Made by a program: the position numbers and the translations under genes. Shown in pieces: positions 29,864 to 53,306 of a DNA stretch of 64,000 nt (position 1 is its first letter; the number at the start of each line of letters is the position of its first letter). The DNA is from Patiria pectinifera. Taxonomy: Eukaryota; Echinodermata; Asteroidea; Valvatida; Asterinidae. The stretch is from the NCBI GenBank assembly GCA_029964075.1, contig CM057142.1, forward strand, positions 1,627,770 to 1,691,769, written 5' to 3'. The notes under the pieces were generated by a model that was given only the letters and a program-made list of their open reading frames with translations, was not told where the DNA came from and did not search any database.

Positions 29864-31337
29864 TTCGCTCGATCTTGAATAAAATTGCTGGCTAAATAAA
29901 AACCAAAAAAGGGACCTTCCCCTGCACTAGACTGCACTGCAGTTCACGTGCGAATTATCGCGCGCCCTCTATTGATTATTGTGTAAGCTTTTATCAGAAG
30001 GGGCGGGTCCGAGTGATAGGGGCGTAATTCCGGGGGGGGGGGGGCTGCCAACCCACCTATCCCAATAGATTTTTTTTTGCAGTAAACAATGTGGGCCTAT
30101 CATCACGGTATCCTCTCGTGCACTACTGTGAAAAAAAGGAAAAAGAAAAAGTAAATTAAGAAAAGAAGAGCACCCGAGTTTATTTGAAAATTATTGATTG
30201 TCGATACATTGTATGTCCAAATTAATTAAATAGACCTTAAGCTCACATTCATAATTTATTAAAATGTGAATAGGGCAAAGTCTTTTATTGTTAAAATTGC
30301 GCCCTAGATACACCACTGCCGGCCACAGGCGAAGATGGGGTGGGTTTTTTTGGGGGGGGGAGGGGGTTTCTCCTTGTATGCCTGGCGTGGATTCCCCTCC
30401 AAAGGAACTCACATCCGAATTGAATCTTTTTCTTTCTTTCTTTTTACAAAATTTCATAGCTTCTGGGCCTTACATTTTTCTTTTGAATTAAAATAAATAT
30501 TCCTTAGATTTTGTTTTAAATAAACTTTACAATGTTCCCAATAAAACAAATGTTCATAGACTTATAAAGTTTTCAACACTTTCAAATTTTGTCCTTCTAC
30601 TTTCTGGTGTAAATAAATTAATTATTTAATAAATTAATGTTGACCTCCGCAAATTCAAAGTTCCAATCCTTTCATCACCGAACGAAAAGCTGAAATACAT
30701 GAGGGTTTTTTTTGTACAAGACTTGAGTAATCCAATAAATCACATCTCAGAAATAATATTTTTAATTTGGGGGATGATGTGAAATTGTGTACCTTCTCCA
30801 GATCCACTACCGGGCCTGCAAAGAAATTAATCTTCCTATAAACGACTAAAAACAAAACCACAGAAATGTACCCCGTGGGCCCAGTGTGCATGTTGTATAA
30901 ACAAGCCAAGTTAAAAATAAATAAAGGATAAAATAATGTGAGAAAGCAAGTAAACTGGTTCTAGAAAGTTTAGATAAAATTGGCCTGGAGAGGGCGGTAT
31001 ACGCACTGACCACAAAATTAAAGATCGAATGCAGTATCTCGCATGCATTGCTATTGCTATGCTGCATACATGGCATATGGTTATCAGTAAGTGGTCATTC
31101 CGCCTCTGTTGCTCGCGTTTTTGTGGATATAATTTTCATGGAATTTACTACCTTTACTTAAAAAAGGGTAAGTCACTTCTACATGTAATATCAGCAATAT
31201 CTGTCACTAAAGCATGTCGAGATATCTGTCGAATTTAAGTTAATGTATCGATATATTATAATACAATGTTTTTAATTTTAGGAAATGTTTGCGGTTTTTG
31301 TCTCGAATTTCCAACACAACATAGGCCTACATGTACT

Positions 31338-32150
31338 GCTGGAGGAAAAAATGTTCTGACCTGACGCTATTTTCGAAACAGAAATAATACATTTTTTTGC
31401 TTATCTTGTACCTCAGAGAGTATACTTTCATGTGAGAACTGTGAGGAAGATGTTGATAAAGTCTTTAAGAGAGATATTTGTAGGCGAATGTGTGGCCAAC
31501 TTAGTGAATTTTAGCACCATAAATGTGGCCTATTTACTGGACTGCCTCCGTAAACATAGGCCACACACCGACCATATACAAAAACGTGTCGACGGAGCCA
31601 AATTTTGATTTTTTCAGATGTCCATTTTTCGTGAAATTTCCAGATTCATTTTTACACGTTTTCGTATCAAAATTTCAACATGAAATTTCACAAAAATTAG
31701 ACATCTGAAAAAGGCAGCACTTTCTGATTAGCCTATATAGAGGGTGAGAATGCTTCTAAAGCCAAAAAAACCTACAAAGTAAGCCTAAATGTGAAAATCA
31801 AAATTTGGCTCCGTCGACACGTTTTTGTACATGGTCGGTGTGTGGCCTATGTTTACGGAGGCAGTCCAGTAAATAGGCCACATTTTGGGGCTAAGTGAAT
31901 TTGTACATGTCACGCGTCGGTACGCGGTTGAGGGCTTCAACATGCAGTGGATACATCTGGACATGTAAAAAATTCACTAAGTTGGCCACACATTCGCCTA
32001 CAAATCTCTCTTAGTCTTAAAGACTTTATCAACATACTCCTTACAGTTCTCACATAAAAGTATACTCTCTGAGGTACAAGGTAAGCAAAAACAAAAATGT
32101 CTTTTTTCTGTTTCGAAAGTAGCGTCAGGTTGCAACATTCTTTCCGCTGG
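31338..32150. mobile_element. Large foldback element carrying a younger insertion
   Basis: The left arm (31,338-31,510) and right arm (about 31,969-32,150) are inverted repeats: CCTGACGCTATTTTCGAAAC against GTTTCGAAAGTAGCGTCAGG, then CTCAGAGAGTATACTTT and TAGGCGAATGTGTGGCCAAC blocks. The element at 31,512-31,893 lies inside. Exact outer ends are uncertain. Confidence 0.7.
31512..31893. mobile_element. Mutator-like palindromic MITE, related to 18,147
   Basis: The ends TAGCACCATAAATGTGGCC and GGCCACATTTTGGGGCTA are inverted, with arms over 100 bp. AGTGAATTT is directly repeated at 31503-31511 and 31894-31902 (9 bp). The subterminal CTGGACTGCCTCCGTA matches CTGGACTACCTCCGTA of the 18,147 element. 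Confidence 0.88.
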
Positions 32151-33195
32151 TTGTGTGTGGGAAGCTACGTGATTAAACATATAAAAACAAAATTAAACAT
32201 GAAGAAAATAAATATCTTGCAGTAAAAAAAAGTCTGGGGAAGAATGCTGTATCCTGATGCCACTTTTTTCATCTCAATGAACATGAAGCCTTAATGTCAG
32301 TTATGCAAAAATGTTGGGGAAAAAAAACATGAGTCTGGGAGAAAAATGTTGTTGGTTCTGTATTCAAATACAAATGTACCTTGTCAAATAAATATTTCCC
32401 AGTCAGTGAAACCCACTACTTTTTTTCCAGATTCAAATAATTAGGCCTATGTACTGTGGGTTTCTCCGATGGTATTCTTTGATATTTTAACAATTCATAA
32501 AAAGGTTTACTCATGCATATTCAGCAGATACGAAAGCATTGTCCTCTAACTCCGCCTTAATGCATCACATCAAATAACAGCACTCAAGATCTCCACATCA
32601 CGAACCAAAACAAGTGAAATACCGGTTCATGTACCGGTATTGGAAAAAAAACAAGCCCAATGTTTTCATCAATGGAAATAAATGTGATATGCAGTGTACT
32701 GGGTTTTTTTTGCAAGCAAGTCCTGTTTTGTAATCAAAATAATCCACAGTTGATTTTCTCAAGAAAGTGTTGATAATTTTTTTGGAGTACATTTAATTGC
32801 AATGATCGATCGTAAGGGGTTTTAAGGCTGAGTAAAAAAAAAATAAGTAGCTTTGTGTCCGGCGTAAACAAAAATGAAAGGAGGCGGGCACTCCCCCCCC
32901 CCAAAGGCGGCTTTTTCACGATGGCGAATGGTTTCTTCAATTTTCTTCACCACATTGTATTTCGCTGATAACCCTTTCCACATACTGTAGGCACAATTTT
33001 GTTGGAAACAAATAAAAAGAAAAAAAGTTGAACAGGGAGGCGGCCAGGAAAAAAAGGAAGCGGGCGGGGACAATTAACTGGTTTAGTCACATGGCCTTAT
33101 TGTCCATTTGTACTTGGCAGGTCAACGCTTTTCAGTCAAGAGTCTCCAATGGTGCCAATGAGTGTCCTTAGAGTGGCGAGGCTTGTGCACTAAGC

Positions 33196-43330
<10,135 letters not shown>

Positions 43331-46300
43331 CGTTGCATTGTGGGATACTCCTGTGTCTATCGTCATGTCTCCCCCGAACTATGTGCCCACACTCTAGGAG
43401 CCGGACGTGGTGACAAATGGGGAGAGCCAACCACCAATATGCAAAAAAAAAAAAGATTAAAAATTAACCAACTTTGGATTTACGGAAATGAATGCCGAAG
43501 TTGAACGTCACTGCAGTTTGTTTTTTAAATCATCGTCAAGTTTTGAGATACAGTGTACATGTATGAAATGCGATGTGACGCGTGAGGGCGACGTTTCAAG
43601 ATGACAGAGCTGTTGTCAGAAATGGACGGCGCATTTAAAAACATTGCACAGTGACAGTGCGTGATTTCAAGTTGATGGTACCACTTCAAGACGACTAGAC
43701 ACCATCTAAGAAGCAAAAGTTAGCGTGATATTGGAGGAGCCAACATTTTCTACAGTGTATCCTTTGACAGATTGTGTGATGAAATTTTGCATCAAGGAGA
43801 TTTACTTTTTTTTTTAATATTGGGTCTTTCTCATCACTGACGTAATTTCATTAACACTGCATACACAATGTTGTCGGAGTGCTTGCGAGAATAATTTACA
43901 AGCTTGGAGGGGGGGGGGGAGGCGAGAATCAAACCCACAACCTCCTGCCCCCCACTGCAGAGGTCTTTACCACTCAACCACCAAGCTTGTCGTTGTCAGC
44001 TGGCTGGTTCAAATTTAAAATAGCAGCGGGTAGTCCGAATCCAGTCGCTACCGTGTTTGTATGTGTATGCAGTGTTAATGAAATTATGTTAGACACGACC
44101 CAATTAACAACAAATCCTTCAACAGTGTACTAGTAAAGCTCATGGTAATCCCAGGTTTTCAACTTAACTCAGATCTTGCTTTATTTCTCCATTGTGAAAA
44201 AGGAAATTTATATTTAACAAATTTATAAAAATTGTACTCCTATATATTGGTAAAGGAACAGTAGGTGCACCTTCGCTGTAACGATTGTGTAGTGAGTGAC
44301 ATCGGACTAGTTAACGAATATGTTACACCTTTAATACAAAACAATTTTCTTTTATTTTGTATCTAACATGATGATTTTATTTAACCTAGGATGAAAACTG
44401 TTGCTTTCCCTAGAGAACCCTAAAAACTTGCCATGCTTGAAAGGAAATGAGTTTGCTATGGAGTGCAACTTGCAACTTAATATTTCAGTCATTTGATTGC
44501 AACTTGAGAAATGCAACCAGAATAAAAAGGAAGAAACGGATGTAATAATGCAAGATGAGATTCCTCTCTGCAATTTTCCCCAAGATTGTGACATCAACGA
44601 TTATCGTAGGTTTATTATTTGTATTTAGACTTACATGTGTAAGTTGCTATCAACTATCCTCAGTATCATATGTACATGTAGGATTCAGAAACCGTACAGT
44701 CTGAGTAAATTGAAAAACACACCTGTATCGATACGTATGCACATAATCAGCTGGCGCTATGACAACATACTTATCGCGCCAACTACATGTACATAAAGCA
44801 CTGTCTGTTCACCAACGATGGAATCTTCAATCAGTCGCTGGACCATGACTCATCATATGATATCGGTACACCCATCCGTGTTACCATGGCAACTGGTCTG
44901 CGGAGAAAAAACCTCCAGTGGCGCACGTTTTCCTAAAATGCGGAATATGTTGATCTTGTAGTCAGTGAACAGGTATATAATTGATCATTTAACATTGCAT
45001 ATTGAGGTGTTTTACTTTTGAGGACAAAAATCCAGTCCCTTTCCAGTTTCCATACAAAATGCCGAATATAATGAAAATCAACAAATTATGCCCAAGGTCA
45101 CTTAAATGCAGGCATGCGACTACATATCTGTGGTACATGGCTATATAGACTCATTAGGGAGAATTAATTAAAAAAAGCATCTGGTTCATTAGAAAGTTAA
45201 ACCTTAATTAGAAATCCATTTCAATCGCTCTGTACCGGTACACTGTACCGTGTAGTAATCAACATGTACACTTACATGTACATGTACACATGTATGTGAT
45301 ATCCAGCGCTAATTTATACATGTACACAGCATCTAGTGTGCATGTTATGAGAAATTACACTTGCCTAATTTTTGATATCAAACTGCATTGGAATGCACTG
45401 TTATCTCTACCATGCACTAAATCTGTTTAATTATACGTCCAACATCTGTCTTTGCAGCATTTTGATGATTTAGGAATGTATGCACCGGTATGCAGCCTAG
45501 CACTATTGTATTAGGTACTATACTTTGGGCTTTGGGCCCAAATTCATAGTGCCAAACAGAAAAGCATGCCTAGAACCTTTGAGAGCTTAAAACAAAAAAT
45601 CCACTGGTAACCAGTCACATGCAAAAAATGGCATGTTGGCCGGTAACCCATTCTGTGCTTAGTAACATTCTGTGATTTTGGCTTTCATCTGGAAAACACA
45701 CAGCCAGTTCAATTGAACTTGCTGGTGTTTTCTTAGACGTGTTTGTATTATTGACTTCACCGCAATCTTATTATCATCTTCCTTCGAGCCATTTGTAGCA
45801 TGGCTAGGCTTGTATGACTATAAAGCTCTCTCTCTAATACTCAGCCATGACTGTCATTGGTTGAAGCATTGAACCAAAGTATCCGAATGCATGTCTGAAT
45901 GCACAAATGTACATGTACGCACAGTGCATGCAGAACAACCAGTACGTAATATTGCGTCAATTAGAATGGTGTGAGAAATAATCTCCAAGAGTGGGCACGA
46001 AAGACAACGGTACATGTCTCCTGAAAATCGCCGTGACTGTGCAATGAAATGCGAATGAGTGACAAAACAGCAACCTTTTTGTGCCTAACAAACATGTACG
46101 ATATATTGACATGTACAATATGTATATTATTAACAGTAAACATTTGATAACCATGTATATAAAGACTTGTTTGGTTTAATTTATTAACACGTTTCAGGTT
46201 TGAAGTTGTAGTTTAAACATTGTACAAGCACTTGTTCCCTTAGAGGTCAGTATATATATTTTTTGTCATTTTCAGTATATTTACTTTTAAGTGTCAACTG

Positions 46301-49190
46301 TTCACCTTGTCGGGTAGTGTACATTTAAATTTAAACCATTTCATATAACCCTTTATAGAATTTTGCTTTAGAAAAATGTATCAATTTACCATTGTTTGTT
46401 GTTACATTTCCAAACCTTTTATCATATTTGTAACAATTCAATTACCTAATTATGACCTTAATTATAAAAATGTAAGCGTTCTTGGGAAATTAAATAATGA
46501 ATTAATAATTAGGGAACATGAGTGCTACTCTCTTTATGGTAGATCTTTTTTTGTCTTTTTCTGACTTACATATTTGCATGTAATCTAATTAGCTGTTTAC
46601 TAATTTGTTGTGTAATAACGTATCATCGGAGAATAATACAGGGTTGTATAAGAAGAGTTTTTTTTTTAATGTGATATATCCATTGACAAAAAGTGAAAAA
46701 GTTGTACTGTTATGAAAACTTATAGAACAGCTGTTTCGTATGTTTTTTGAATTCTTGCGTTCTTAATTTATGATTTATGATATAACGGATGTCAAAACTG
46801 TCTGGGCAGCCAAGAGAGGGTGGGATATTCCAAAACGTGACGAAAATGGCATTTATCACATTTCTGAATAAACTCTTATCTATTTAATATATCTATCAAA
46901 GCATCAATTCTCCCAAATTTGGCCAAATTTCAACCTCATCAACCCATCTGTAGGAAGTGACATCATTTGAGAGAGACCTATAACAAATGTAGCTAATAGA
47001 ACTTTTGACCAACATTAGCTGAAGTGAAAGGTAGTTGCAAGATTATCCGATTATCTTTTTTTTTCCTTTTTATTCTGCTCACTTTTTTCTCTGCAATGGG
47101 CAAAGGTTTGATGAAAAATTGACATCAACATTTTGTAATATTCATATTCATTCTGGTTTTTTTTAGTTAAAGAGCTTTCCCTTTGGGAAGTTGCAAATGT
47201 CTGTGTATCTCAATTGCATACATGTGTGAAAAAGTTTTTAGAAGACATGATACCGTACCTCTAATATCGGTAGATAATACATTTTCTGAAATTTGAAACA
47301 CATTTTTTACAGTTTTGCAAAGTTTGGGAAGACAATTGATGTCTTACATACATGTTTATTAGGTATGAAACGTTTCATTTTTGGCTTTTGATGCATTTTT
47401 GGTTTTGTTTGTTTTTGGTTTTTTATAAGGGTGACGTAAACTTTAATATCAAGTTTGCCCGCTGGCTAAAAATGTTGTAAGCACTGTACATGTACACAGG
47501 TATGCTTTGTGCTTTTAAAATGCTTGTGTAAAACAATTATAATGCTGTCTTCATTTCTGAGCCAGCCCTTCAACCCTGACAAGCATAGTTATTCAGTTTC
47601 ACAAACATACGCTGTACGATAATTTAAAAAAAAAATTCCATGAAGGGCAACAAGAGTGATAAAATGCGATCCGCTCCTGTTTCACTACTGTGGATATTTT
47701 TTCATTGGCTGGTTACTAATACCTTGAGGATTAAAGCGCACAAATGTACCGGTAGTACGCTGAAGACGCTACATTGAATGTGCATAAAAAAATTACGTGG
47801 CCAATCCCTTGCACGATAATATAAACCTTTTACTTGTACTACACGTAGATACCTTTTCTGCATGGAGGCTAGTGACACACGCTAGTGTATTTATTTTTTA
47901 GGGTTGAAATATTGTATACATGTAGTCTAAATAGTCTATTTTTGAAAGATTTTCCTTTATTTATAGTCCAATACATATTATTGACACTAGTACTACATTA
48001 CTTTTGCAATATACTTGTTCCGCTTGCATATGTTACTTTTTATTTTCTCTTAGGTGTGCAATTTCCTGTTATTAGGGCCTACCACATGACCAAATTAGCA
48101 GTACTCCACATGTAGCTGACCAAACATTTTTATTTTTTTCTCTTCAATTTTCTGAATTAGAGTACAGATAATAGAATCATGTGATGACCTGATACGACCA
48201 GTGTCTCTTGATACAGTGAAATATATATCAAGTATGGTAATTTGCTCCATGTTGTGTCGGTACAGCTTACGCTGAAGACGGCAGTAGCCATGGCTGATCT
48301 TCACAACTGCAGGGCATGAAAATATACAGGGCAACTGTGTGTTTTGCTAATGTCGGTCACTATGTACATGTTGTACACTTGTATGTTATTACAAATGTAT
48401 GTGTTTCAGTGGTAATGGTATCTGAAGCTCATTTTTTATCGGCTCAGGATCATTGTGATTGGTCCTTCTTTCTAACTTAAACAGTAGCTTTTTGTGACTT
48501 TCCTATGTGGTATCAATTCATGACTTCTTTCAAATATTTTTTTTTTTAATGTGATTGCTAAGACAAAAACCAAGGAATTATCAAAACTGTAGTGCGGTGT
48601 AGAGGGTAGGTGTACCAGTAGTTCATTTAGGAAAAGTAAACTTCAGACTGAATTTGGTTTAAAACTTGAAATATTTGTAACAACTCTCTGAATGGTTGCG
48701 CTAATTTTTTTCCAAATTTGGAAAAATGCATTTATCAAAAGTAGAATTCTAATAACTCATCTATTGTTCGTTTTCTGAACGAAAGAATTAAGAATTTACT
48801 TCACTGATATCAAGTAAAGGCATCTTGAAGTTGGACATCTCTGTTGTAACAAAAATTGTTTAGCTCAAATAAATGTAGTGTATGCTCAGATTAGTTTTGG
48901 ATATAAACTGTATATTTCAATTATGTTAATACATATTTTCTCTGCGAATAATGCACTAATAGTACCTATTTTTATAAAGACATTTCATATATTCATTGAA
49001 GGAGGGAAGTTGATTGATTTAATTATTAATATATTAAGGGTGTTCATTTGTTGTGCACTGATTAGTGTAATATCCTATTCACTTATGGGAATTCTGATGC
49101 TTAATAAAGAATTAACACAGTTCAAATTTCACATCCTGTCGGCACTAAAATTCTTATTATTTTGATGTATGATTTATTTGAAAATACACC
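43331..49190. other. Region downstream of INAFM, no gene recognised
   Basis: It likely starts with 3' untranslated sequence. It holds a minus-strand tRNA-like SINE (43,895-44,045) and AT-rich unique sequence. Short open frames show no family resemblance and no splice support. Confidence 0.5.
43895..44045 (-). mobile_element. tRNA-derived SINE, S1-like
   Basis: On the minus strand AAGCTTGGTGGTTGAGTGGT gives an A box and GTTGTGGGTTTGATTCTCGC a B box. CAGCGGGTAGTCCG resembles the segment beside other S1 copies. A G-run follows the head. Confidence 0.6.
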
Positions 49191-49194
49191 CACC

Positions 49195-49425
49195 CAGGGT
49201 TCGCCCTTAATTTTTTGTTTTTACTAGCTAGCCGGACTAGTGAAACAGATTCTTATCTAGTCCACGGGCCTTTTCACTAGTCCCCAATAGATTTTTTAAT
49301 TCTTGCACCAGAATATCATAAACAAAAGTTATTTACACAAATTTGGACTCTCCAGGAATGGTTTTGACTAGTCTGCTGTTGTTTTTACTCGCATTTGGTG
49401 AGACTACTGCTGAGGTTGAACCCTG
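49195..49425. mobile_element. Possible hAT-type MITE with CAGGGTTC ends
   Basis: CAGGGTTCGCCC at the left and GGTTGAACCCTG at the right are short inverted ends. ACTAGTCC-type blocks repeat inside. No target duplication was seen, so this is weaker than the other calls. Confidence 0.45.
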
Positions 49426-49881
49426 TACTAACCCCATCCAATTCCCATTGACGCTTTAAATTTAATACTGTTCTTCAAATACATGTACATATCCAATCAC
49501 ATCAAAAAACATTCCTCTTTTAAGAACCAATAATATTTTTTGGGGGGATTTCTACATACACTGGCGTCCTTCGTATTTATCTGCCTTACTTGTGTACAGC
49601 GAGCTACATGTATGTACTTCTTTACAACGTTCTAATTCGGGATCTTCAACTGTTATCGTGCTCCGACCTTGGCCCAGATGACAACATGCAGTATGCGGTA
49701 TAGCAGCTGAACGTGATACACTTGATAATGACATTGTGCACTTGTGTTTATGTTGGCCTGCATTTAACCTCTTCTCAATACCAACGCTAATCAACTGATG
49801 GTGATGACAGCCTCCTTGTAAACAAGGAGATTGTCTTAATGTTATTACGCTCAACCGAGCAGATGTGCACATGTAGCTTAA

Positions 49882-50397
49882 AGGGAATGTACAACATTTG
49901 CTTTTGCTGCAATTTTCAGAAATAAATGGGTTTGGAGGATAAGTATGTTATAGCAAATATTGTTAAAATGACTTGTTTCACGTTTTGGGCTTGTAGATGT
50001 TGGAAAAACCAAGAAAACCAATCATGTTCTTGAAGTCTGGTTCCCCGACCCCACTTAAGATGAAACGGAGCAATTTATAGACTTTTGGGAATTGTAAAGT
50101 CAGAGGATCAGTCTAGCAGGCTTGTACCCCTTCACAGGTGTGCAACCAATTGCAAAGAAAACAATGAATAACTAATTATGAAAAATTAGAAGCAGGTTTT
50201 GAAAAAAGCCAGTTTTTTCCAACGCTGGTCGGCCGACCAGCGTTGGAAAAATACCATTTTTCTTGAGAATGATAGCACACCAGGAGCCACGATTTTACAG
50301 GATGCTTTAGACTGTCATTCCCTAACAATCCAGTAAGGTATTTCATGATAATTTGATCATTTCGTTTTGTGATGTTTGCAAATGTTGTATCTTCCCT
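49882..50397. mobile_element. TTAA-target MITE, copy 3 (full length)
   Basis: Flanked by TTAA on both sides, ends AGGGAATGTACAACATTTGC and GCAAATGTTGTATCTTCCCT. It contains a hairpin at 50,215-50,250 that is perfect about its centre (GGCC). It aligns with 23,046-23,476 and with 9,808-10,120. Confidence 0.85.
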
Positions 50398-53233
50398 TTA
50401 AGTAGGAGGGTCAGCATATTTTGTGTATGTGTGTTCCTTCGCTGATTTATCAAATCTGTGGTTCTTGTGTATGTCATTCGATAAATTGCGGGTCCACTTT
50501 TTTCCTGTCCCTGTTACATCTGACATCTATGATTTCATAATTGGGAATGCACTCTTTATAATGCAGTCATCTTCCCAAGAGTGATTGTGAAAACCTTCCT
50601 ACCCAACAAACAAAACGACATTTGAAGTCATTCTCAATGACAAATGGCAAATTACAAAGTTCAGAGGTATGCAACAGGGACAGGAAAATGTCACACTTTG
50701 GACCATAAATGGATATAATAACCCATACGTGAATGCTACATGTATTTCCGTTGCTGGACTTTTTGTCGATATAACATTTTGGACTTTGGACTTTGGACAT
50801 TTCCTTCCTGTTTGAATTTTTCTGTTATTTTTAATAGTGAATCTCCAATTATTTCGAGTACTCAAAAGTGTTCTGCTAAAATAGTTTTTTTTTCTGCTGG
50901 TATGTCAATGATTATTTTGTATCTTAATGACAGTGGTTATAATATTTGTCACGTACATGTAAGTACGTGGCATTTTTGTCCATACTGAACAGTGACATGA
51001 AAACTCTTTAATGAAAGTTTTTTAAAACTTTAACAGTTTTCTGTGAAATAATGAACCCTCCGTTGTGTCCATTTACAAATTTTAAGAATGACATAAAGTG
51101 CACCTATTGTGAAAAGGCGTGGCTTATGTTCTCGTAACAATCCCAGGGCAAAGTCTGCTTTACAGCAGTCACGACCAAGAACACGTCATCAGACTTTCCA
51201 TTATTTAATCACACAATTTTGAGTATTGGCCAATATGTTCTGTCTTCCTATAGGCTGTTTAGAAGCACTGAGGGATTGTATGACCAATCAGCATCAGCTA
51301 CTAAATGAAAATAATAACTCTGGTATTCACTTACTTAAAGTGTAATATTTGTATTTGGTTGTATACTCACAAAATGTCATTTGAGGGGGCATGTCCCCAG
51401 CAGAGCTCTATCCCCCTGTCCCCCCCCCCCATTTCAAATCTTGAATTGCACAAAACAATAAATCAGTTACCTTCTAGTGCCCCACTTGAACATTGGTACA
51501 CCACAAGCCCCCAAGTTTAACCCTGGTTACCCCGCTGCCCACATGTAGGAACAAAAATCAAGCAAACTTTGCATGCACACTTGGCTTTCCCAATAACTCG
51601 ATCAAGCAAATGAGCTTCTTTCCAGTACCACATGGAAGACTAGTATAATGAATGGTTTTTAATCAAGTACACATGAGACTGTTCCACATTCTCTCAGTCA
51701 CGGATAAAGACAGGCCTTGAATATATTGACCCATTCAGTAAATTGCCTCAACATAATATTCTGCCCCGGAGGCAGGAGATACACAAGGCGTGTCAGCTGT
51801 GGACTCTTCATCCGATAAATGCTTGACTACCCCTCCCCTGTTTCGTCTAACACAATCCCGGATGCCGGAGACCAATTCTGTATTGCTGCTTATTACCGGG
51901 ACATTCTGTGCTTAAAACCACCATTCTGTGCTAACAGTGGCAATGCAAAAATCCTGTGCTAACCATGTAAGCACAGAATCCAATTAGTTATGGGATAATT
52001 CTTCGCTAATGGAATATGCTCGTCACTGCAACAGAATTTTCTGTTTCTCTCATATTTCAAAACAGTAAAACTTCCCTCTATCCAACTAGTTGACTGAATC
52101 TAGGGACAAGATGTTTAGAGCAAAATGTATTCATTTGAATGGAATGAGTTTCCACTTGATTCATTTTTGCCCACAATTTTTCCATGCAATTGTTCACTCT
52201 CAATCACGGTGGTCCCACTTTCAGTGGGCAATATAGTGAAATTTCATTTTGGAATTAGTTGAGAAGCTACATTCATTCTTTGCTTATGGTAAGGAGAGCA
52301 ATGAAACTTAGTCATGAACTTCCTCAAATATCTTCACAATTTCTTGAAGCCCTCCCTCATTATACTGATCCACATTTGCCGTCGTTGTCATAAAGTGTAG
52401 AGCAGTGTCCATGTATCAGAGTTCTGACCATACCCCCTTGTGGGGTGATGTTCCTTTCAGGACACGTCACCCCACTATTTTCACAATAGAGCGGAGCGTC
52501 CGCCTGTAATAAGATGCATCTGATCAGGGGTACATTAAAGACACACCAGTCTGCTAAGTGCTATTCAGTGGCAGCATCCACCTTGGGGATTTTGTAAAGC
52601 ATTAAATATAAATGTTTTAATTAAGTCAAAGACAGCATCCATGGAATATGAGATGATATATGACAAGGCGTTAAAAGCACGCCCCTCACACTTTGTTGAA
52701 GTACATAATTGTGATGACAGGGTTATAAGGCACCACATGTACTGTGTACAAGAGGCTTGTCAGTTCCACCTGCAACATTTAGTGGATTCTAGCTGTGGGG
52801 TAGGAGAGGTTGAACTTACAGGGATGTACTTCTTGGTTGCAGAAGGGAGAATAGGACAGACTGCACCAATGTGAACATCCAAAGTATCCTTAATCCATGG
52901 ATCTTTAAAAAATACATTTTATTTCAGCGGGGGAAATTCAAAGGCACTGCTGGAAGCACAGAAAGTATGTAAATACAGAAACAAATATGAGATTTTGTCA
53001 CAATGCATGTAAATTGACAAACTCGGGGAAAAACAGGTTTTCTGCTATTCGTGGTTTAAATTGGTTTATTTTACAATTTACACTGCCATGTGTGCACATT
53101 TATATTGACTCATGAGCTTAATAACACCAAAATTGTGTCCTCTGTTGTCATTGAACGCATGCAAACCTGAGTTTTTTGCACAAGTCAGTGGGATCCTGAG
53201 CAGGATTCTAGCGCTAATTATTCATGGTGTGGA

Positions 53234-53306
53234 CCAATCACAGCCAAGAGTTTTAACCAATCAGGTGCAGGAGTGAAGCCCTAATTATATGCAACTTTGG
53301 ACCAAT
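53234..53306 (+). promoter_or_regulatory. Cluster of three CCAAT boxes
   Basis: ACCAATCA occurs at 53,233, 53,256 and 53,301, all in the same direction, between two AGCGCTA sites (53,210 and 53,328). This could be an NF-Y-type regulatory site, but no gene start is visible next to it. Confidence 0.3.

Larger units (their letters stand above)
29864..33195. other. SRD5A-INAFM head-to-head intergenic region
   Basis: It contains the putative SRD5A promoter side (a CACGTG E-box near 29,945), a G-run at 30,032, the nested elements at 31,338-32,150 and AT-rich unique sequence. A mobile-element-like stretch with GGAGGCGG and AGGCGGC blocks lies at 32,825-33,090. No coding sequence was recognised. Confidence 0.5.

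Noticed and set aside
49552-49872. 106-codon frame on the minus strand
   Set aside because: The sequence resembles nothing I know, and it is cysteine- and histidine-scattered without zinc-finger spacing.
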